Assembly (NCBI GenBank): GCA_004322135.1
Contig: SCSG01000018.1
Location: forward strand, 1-38,861
Source: Burkholderiaceae bacterium
GTDB taxonomy: Bacteria > Pseudomonadota > Gammaproteobacteria > Burkholderiales > Burkholderiaceae_B
DNA: 38,861 nt
Reading direction: 5' to 3'
The translations under genes and the position numbers were made by a program. This document shows, one piece after another, positions 34,221 to 38,861 of this stretch (position 1 is the stretch's first letter; every line of letters begins with the position of its first letter). The notes beneath the pieces are model-generated. The model was not told the DNA's origin and did no database searches. It saw only the letters and a list, made by a program, of their open reading frames with translations.

Positions 34221-35510
34221 ATGACGCAGCCGTTTAAAAAGGTCCATGCGATTACCGGCATGAAGGATGTTTTGCCCGACGGCAGCGCTTCATGGGAACA
34301 ACTCGAGCATACGGTTCGCCAGTGGCTGGCCGCATACGGTTATCGCAATATCAGGACACCCGTGCTCGAACACACCCGCCTTTTTACGCGTGGTATCGGC
34401 GAGGTGACCGATATTGTCGAGAAGGAAATGTATTCGTTCACCGATGCGCTCAATGACGAGCAGCTGACCATGCGGCCGGAGTTTACCGCCGGCATCGTGC
34501 GTGCAGCCATCGAAAACAACATTCTGTACGACCGCCCGCAGCGGGTGTATGCAATGGGCCCCGTCTTCCGTCACGAGAAACCGCAGCGGGGACGTTATCG
34601 CCAGTTTCATCAGATAGACGTCGAGGCACTGGGTTTTGCAGGTCCCGACATCGATGCCGAACTGATCGTCATGCTGTCCCGCTTGTGGAAAACCTTGGGC
34701 CTTGCAGATGTTCGTCTTGAGCTTAATTCGCTTGGACACGCTGGCGAGCGCGCCGCGCATCGCGAGGCACTGGTTGCCTACCTGGAACAGCACAAGGCCA
34801 TCCTTGATGAAGAAGCGTCGCGCCGTATGTATACCAATCCGTTGCGCGTGCTCGACACCAAGAACCCGGCGATGCAGGAAATGGCCGATAATGCGCCACG
34901 CCTGTTTGATTTTCTGGGCGCCGAGTCGTTGGCCCACTTCGATGGCGTGCGCAAGCGTCTTGACGACGCCGGCATTGGCTACACGCTGAATCCGCGGTTG
35001 GTCAGGGGCCTGGACTATTACAATCTGACGGTGTTCGAGTGGGTCACGGATCAGCTCGGTGCGCAAGGTACGATATGTGGGGGTGGTCGTTACGATGGCC
35101 TGATTGAGTTGCTGGGTGGCAAATCGGCGCCTGCCGTCGGGTTTGCCATCGGTATGGAGAGGCTGCTTGACCTCTGCCAGCAGTCGGCTGGATCGGCTGC
35201 CGCCCCCGAGTGCCAGGTTTACATGGTTCACCAGTCTGACGAAGCGCAGCGCGTCGCTGCCGGGCTTGCAGAGAAATTGCGTGATGCCGGTCTCGCGGTT
35301 ATTGTGCATGCCGGGTCGTCGGGCTTCAAGTCGCAGTTCAAGAAGGCGGATGCCAGCGGCGCAACGGTTGCGGTTATCCTGGGCGCCGACGAGCTTGCGT
35401 CGGGCAAGGCTGGGGTCAAGTGGTTGCGAGAGCAGGCGCCGGAAGGTCAGGCACAACAAGAAACGATCCCGCAGGATCGTCTGGTTATTGAATTGAAACA
35501 AAGGGTTTGA
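34221..35510 (+). CDS. hisS: Histidyl-tRNA synthetase
   Basis: 429 residues from the ATG at 34221; the open frame extends upstream across the ispG stop but the family begins at [14 protein letters not shown]. Class II motif 2 [21 protein letters not shown], HisA motif [15 protein letters not shown] and HisB-like [15 protein letters not shown] are intact, followed by the anticodon-binding domain ([29 protein letters not shown]-like region). Attaches histidine to tRNA-His. Located between ispG and yfgM as in most proteobacteria. Confidence 0.97.
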   Translation: MTQPFKKVHAITGMKDVLPDGSASWEQLEHTVRQWLAAYGYRNIRTPVLEHTRLFTRGIGEVTDIVEKEMYSFTDALNDEQLTMRPEFTAGIVRAAIENNILYDRPQRVYAMGPVFRHEKPQRGRYRQFHQIDVEALGFAGPDIDAELIVMLSRLWKTLGLADVRLELNSLGHAGERAAHREALVAYLEQHKAILDEEASRRMYTNPLRVLDTKNPAMQEMADNAPRLFDFLGAESLAHFDGVRKRLDDAGIGYTLNPRLVRGLDYYNLTVFEWVTDQLGAQGTICGGGRYDGLIELLGGKSAPAVGFAIGMERLLDLCQQSAGSAAAPECQVYMVHQSDEAQRVAAGLAEKLRDAGLAVIVHAGSSGFKSQFKKADASGATVAVILGADELASGKAGVKWLREQAPEGQAQQETIPQDRLVIELKQRV

Positions 35511-35513
35511 GGC

Positions 35514-36149
35514 ATGGCATACGATTTGGAATCGCAGGAGAAGCTGGACGCGCTGCGCATGTGGTGGGATCGCTACGGCAACTCCTTGGCCATAGCGGTA
35601 CTGGTCGCGGTGGCGGTCTTTGCCGGTTGGCGTGGGTGGCAATGGTATCAGGGCCATCAGGCCACCCAAGCCATGGGCTATTTTGAAGCTCTTGAAGCTG
35701 CCACAGGACAGGAAGGGACAGATGCTGTGACGCGCATTAAGGCGGCTAGTGCGACTTTGCGCAAGGATTACCCCAAGTCTGGTTACACATCGCGGGCCCT
35801 GCTGATTGCGGCAGAGGCCTTGCGCGTTCGCAAGGATCTGGATGGTGCGCGCGACGAATTGCAGTGGTTGGTTGCCCACGGCTCCGACAAGGCGCTTTTG
35901 CCGTTGGCGAAATTGCGCCTTGCTGGTATTTTGCTTGACCAGAAGCAGTACGATCAGGCACTGGCGCAATTGAATGACCCGCCCGGACCTTTCGCCGGGC
36001 TGTATGCCGACCGTCGCGGTGATATTCTGGCGGCGCAGAATAAAAAGGCCGACGCCAAGGCGGCCTGGGAAAGCGCGCTCAAGTTGCTCGGCACCGACCC
36101 CATTACACAAATCATTCAACTGAAAATTGACGCTTTAGGTGGAGCTTAA
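35514..36149 (+). CDS. yfgM: YfgM-like ancillary SecYEG translocon subunit
   Basis: 211 residues; ATG with TTTGAGG just upstream, 3 bases after hisS. N-terminal cytoplasmic DLESQEKLDALRMWWDRYGN, one membrane helix at about residues 24-42, then a periplasmic TPR-like helical domain (residues about 50-211) as in YfgM. In E. coli YfgM pairs with PpiD at the Sec translocon. Position between hisS and bamB matches the conserved neighbourhood. Confidence 0.92.
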   Translation: MAYDLESQEKLDALRMWWDRYGNSLAIAVLVAVAVFAGWRGWQWYQGHQATQAMGYFEALEAATGQEGTDAVTRIKAASATLRKDYPKSGYTSRALLIAAEALRVRKDLDGARDELQWLVAHGSDKALLPLAKLRLAGILLDQKQYDQALAQLNDPPGPFAGLYADRRGDILAAQNKKADAKAAWESALKLLGTDPITQIIQLKIDALGGA

Positions 36150-36152
36150 TTC

Positions 36153-37310
36153 ATGCTGATTTCCGTTGCTCGTCGTGTTCTCTGCCGTTCCCTGGTGGCG
36201 CTGGGCGTGACAGCTCTGGCCGGCTGCTCAATGTTTTCAAGCCCCGATCCGCGTTTTGATCCCGCTCCGCTAACCGAGTATCCGGCGGGCATCTCTGCAC
36301 ACGTGGTCTGGTCCGCGTCGATCGGCAGCGGCGGTGGTTCGGGGTTTGGCCCCCAAGTGGTGGGCGACAATGTTTATGCCGCCACGCCCAGCGGCTCAGT
36401 GGCCAAGGTTGATCTTGCCACGGGGGCGATCCGCTGGCAGGCCAATGCGGGCAAGAGCCTTTCGGCGGGCGTGGGCTCCGACGGTAACGTAACCGCCGTC
36501 GCGACACCGGATGGTACCGTCATTGCATTCGATGACAAGGGTACCGAAAAGTGGCGCGCCGCGGCGTCCAGTCAGGTTGATATTCCGCCTGCCGTCGGCG
36601 AAGGCGTGGTTGTGGTTCGCAGCAGCGATTATCGCATTCAGGCGTTCGACGAAAATTCGGGCAACCCTCTCTGGAACGTGCAGCGGCCGGGTCCGGCACT
36701 GGCGCTCCGGACCAATATGCGCATGGTGATCATCGAGGGGCTGGTTATTTCGGGATTGCCCAATGGTCGGCTTATGGCCATCAGCTTGCATACGGGCGCC
36801 GTGCAGTGGGAAGGTACTGTTTCGGTGTCTCAGGGGGCCACCGATCTCGAGCGCGTCAGTGACGTTGTCGGCTCGCCTCAGACACAGGGTTCGCTATTGT
36901 GCGCCGTATCGTATCAGGGAAAAATGGCGTGCTTTGATGTTTCGCAGGGTGGCCGCCCCCTCTGGGACAAACCGTTTTCCAGTGCAACAGGCATGGTCAC
37001 CGATAGTCAGCAGGCCTACGCGTCGAATCAGCGCGGGGTTGTATATGCGTTCCGGTTGGCCGATGGAAGTCAGGTTTGGAAGCAGGACGCCCTGCTGAAT
37101 CGCTCCCTGAGTGGCCCGGCAGTCATCCCGCAGGCGCTTGCCGTGGGTGACTATCAAGGTTATGTGCATTTTCTGTCGCGCACCGATGGCCATCTCCTTG
37201 GACGCGTGCAGGTTGGAAGCGATGCAATCGTTTCTCCGCTTACGTCTACCAACCGGGGGGTCCTGGTGCAGACGGGTAGCGGCTCCCTTGTCCTGATTGG
37301 TGTCAATTGA
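36153..37310 (+). CDS. bamB: Outer membrane assembly lipoprotein BamB
   Basis: 385 residues; ATG at 36153 with GGTGGAG upstream, 3 bases after yfgM. Lipoprotein signal with lipobox LAGC, Cys at about residue 24. The remainder is an eight-bladed beta-propeller of PQQ-like repeats with recurring G-WR/W-Q patterns ([56 protein letters not shown]). It scaffolds the BAM complex that inserts outer-membrane proteins, which could include the secretin encoded earlier in the window. Confidence 0.96.
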   Translation: MLISVARRVLCRSLVALGVTALAGCSMFSSPDPRFDPAPLTEYPAGISAHVVWSASIGSGGGSGFGPQVVGDNVYAATPSGSVAKVDLATGAIRWQANAGKSLSAGVGSDGNVTAVATPDGTVIAFDDKGTEKWRAAASSQVDIPPAVGEGVVVVRSSDYRIQAFDENSGNPLWNVQRPGPALALRTNMRMVIIEGLVISGLPNGRLMAISLHTGAVQWEGTVSVSQGATDLERVSDVVGSPQTQGSLLCAVSYQGKMACFDVSQGGRPLWDKPFSSATGMVTDSQQAYASNQRGVVYAFRLADGSQVWKQDALLNRSLSGPAVIPQALAVGDYQGYVHFLSRTDGHLLGRVQVGSDAIVSPLTSTNRGVLVQTGSGSLVLIGVN

Positions 37311-38770
37311 CTAATGTTGCGTTCAAGCCGGTGGTTGCCCTTGTGGGTCGTGCCAACGTTGGGAAGTCCACGCTGTTCAATCGGCTTACCCGTTCACGGG
37401 CGGCGCTCGTTGCCGACTTTTCTGGCCTGACGCGGGATCGCCATTATGGCGAGGGACGCATGGGCGAACATCCGTTTCTTGCCGTCGACACGGGCGGCTT
37501 CGAGCCGGTCGCCAAGACGGGTATTGTGCGCGAGATGGCTCGCCAGACAGAGCAGGCCATAGCCGAATCGGATGTGGTCATCTTCTTGGTTGATGCGCGC
37601 GCGGGGCTCAACGCCCGCGATCACGAAATTGCCGATCTGTTGCGTCGTTCGGGCCAGCGCGTGGTGCTTGCGGTCAACAAGGCTGAAGGAATGAAGTTCG
37701 ACGCAGCCATTTCCGAGTTTTATGAATTGGGTCTGGGACAGCCTTTTGCCATTTCCGCGGCGCATGGTGACGGGGTGGCCGACCTGATTGAACATGCGTT
37801 GTCGTTTCTTGACGAAGCTCCGCGTAATGACGATGTACGGGACGATGCGGGGCTGGCCAGGTCCGAGGGCGCCGGTGTCGCTGGCGCCGCGCCTGCGGAA
37901 TTGGCCGAGGACGACGCTCAAGTGAACGCGGCTGTCGGGAAAAGGCGTGGTGCTCCGGTGCCCCACCGCATCAAGCTGGCCATAGTCGGTCGGCCCAACG
38001 TCGGCAAATCCACACTGGTCAATAATTTGCTGGGCGAGGACCGCGTCATTGCTTTCGATTTGCCTGGTACGACGCGCGATGCGATCGAAATTGCTTTCGA
38101 CCGTGGAGGTCGCGGCTATACGCTTATCGATACGGCGGGTTTGCGCCGCCGTGGCAAGGTGTTCGAAACGATCGAAAAATTTTCGGTCATAAAAACGCTG
38201 CAAGCGATTGAAGCATGTAACGTCGTGGTGCTGATGCTTGATGCGCAATCGGGTGTTTCGGATCAGGATGCGCATATCGCCGGATTCATTCTTGAAACGG
38301 GCAGGGCACTGGTTGTGGCCATCAACAAGTGGGACGGCCTGGACGGTGAGAAGCGCGACAACATACGGCGCGAGTTTGATCGCAAGCTGAGGTTTTTGTC
38401 GTTTGCCAAAATGCATACCATCTCGGCACTTGATGGACGTGGCGTCAAGGCACTGCTTGAATCGGTCAACATGGCGCATGCGGCAGCGTTTGCCAAACTG
38501 TCCACGCCCAAACTTACCCGTGCGCTACTGGCTGCCGTCGAGCAGCAGCCGCCACCACGCAAGGGGATATTTCGCCCAAAAATGCGTTATGCTCATCAGG
38601 GTGGGCAGAACCCTCCTCTCATCATTATTCATGGCAACGCGCTTGACGCGGTGTCCGATTCGTACCGGCGTTATCTTGAAACGCGTTTTCGTACCGAGTT
38701 CAAGCTGGATGGCACGCCGTTACGCATCGAATTCAAATCCTCGCATAACCCCTATATTCAGGAGGCTTGA
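37307..38770 (+). CDS. der: Ribosome biogenesis GTPase Der (EngA)
   Basis: 487 residues. The start is a TTG overlapping the bamB stop (TTGA); it is the only start codon near the expected N-terminus. Two G domains in tandem: G1 GRANVGKST at residues 14-22, with Ala where most Der proteins have Pro, and G1 of the second domain GRPNVGKST from residue 228. G3 DTGG and DTAG and G4 NKAE and NKWD are present. An acidic Ala-rich linker (about 175-215) joins them and a KH-like domain closes the protein ([11 protein letters not shown]). Required for 50S assembly. Confidence 0.96.
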   Translation: MTNVAFKPVVALVGRANVGKSTLFNRLTRSRAALVADFSGLTRDRHYGEGRMGEHPFLAVDTGGFEPVAKTGIVREMARQTEQAIAESDVVIFLVDARAGLNARDHEIADLLRRSGQRVVLAVNKAEGMKFDAAISEFYELGLGQPFAISAAHGDGVADLIEHALSFLDEAPRNDDVRDDAGLARSEGAGVAGAAPAELAEDDAQVNAAVGKRRGAPVPHRIKLAIVGRPNVGKSTLVNNLLGEDRVIAFDLPGTTRDAIEIAFDRGGRGYTLIDTAGLRRRGKVFETIEKFSVIKTLQAIEACNVVVLMLDAQSGVSDQDAHIAGFILETGRALVVAINKWDGLDGEKRDNIRREFDRKLRFLSFAKMHTISALDGRGVKALLESVNMAHAAAFAKLSTPKLTRALLAAVEQQPPPRKGIFRPKMRYAHQGGQNPPLIIIHGNALDAVSDSYRRYLETRFRTEFKLDGTPLRIEFKSSHNPYIQEA

Positions 38771-38861
38771 GTGAGCCGCTTCTGGAGTGACCGGATCGCT
38801 GACCTGGCACCTTACACGCCAGGCGAACAGCCGAAAGTCAACGGTCTGTTGAAGCTGAACA
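38771..38861 (+). CDS. hisC: Histidinol-phosphate aminotransferase, N-terminal fragment
   Basis: Only 30 codons, cut by the window end. GTG start directly after the der stop. [20 protein letters not shown] followed by KVNGLLKLN is the typical HisC N-terminus (the next expected residues are NENPYGPSP). PLP enzyme of histidine biosynthesis. The location after der fits Alcaligenaceae gene order as I recall it. Confidence 0.85.
   Translation, partial: MSRFWSDRIADLAPYTPGEQPKVNGLLKLN

Noticed and set aside
34290-36119. 609-residue minus-strand ORF
   Set aside because: Antisense across hisS and yfgM, both well supported; no domain recognised.
1-38861. CRISPR arrays, tRNA or rRNA genes, insertion sequences
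   Set aside because: No regularly spaced repeats, tRNA-like cloverleaf or transposase gene was noticed; the only mobile trace is the intron end at 1-120.

Overview
The window looks like a chromosomal segment of a betaproteobacterium, most likely of the family Alcaligenaceae (Bordetella, Pusillimonas or Castellaniella relatives). I base this on protein similarity recalled from memory and on the gene order ndk-rlmN-rodZ-like-ispG-hisS-yfgM-bamB-der-hisC. No database search was run, so genus and species are open.

Region 1 (1-2200) is the edge of an accessory region. Bases 1-120 fold as domains V and VI of a bacterial group II intron and end at its 3' splice site. Four small minus-strand genes of unknown function follow: an ORF, a secreted protein or lipoprotein, a two-helix membrane protein and a short soluble protein.

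Region 2 (2211-11270) is a compact plus-strand operon for a type IVb pilus of the R64/PAPI-1 thin-pilus kind. In order it encodes a lipoprotein joining a VirB9-like domain to a TcpQ domain, the PilN secretin, PilO, PilP, PilQ ATPase, PilR platform protein, PilS major pilin and PilV minor (tip) pilin. Most junctions overlap or are a few bases apart. No prepilin peptidase (PilU), lytic transglycosylase (PilT), PilM or shufflon recombinase is present.

Region 3 (11344-22871) is a purine-catabolic cluster read in two directions from one control region at 13785-13969. Leftward are uraH, puuD (a membrane urate oxidase with a cytochrome c tail) and an Asp/Glu-racemase-like protein. Rightward are a GntR/FCD regulator, puuE, uraD, allantoicase, ureidoglycolate lyase, xdhA, xdhB and xdhC. 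Together they can take hypoxanthine or xanthine through urate, 5-hydroxyisourate, OHCU, allantoin, allantoate and ureidoglycolate to glyoxylate and urea. No purine transporter, guanine deaminase or urease is in view.

Region 4 (22906-38861) is core housekeeping: alaS, a TusA-family protein, rpsP-rimM-trmD, valS on the opposite strand, then ndk, rlmN, a short RodZ-like protein, ispG, hisS, yfgM, bamB, der and the first 30 codons of hisC, cut by the window edge. From rlmN to hisC the genes are nearly all overlapping or 2-42 bases apart and read like one long operon.
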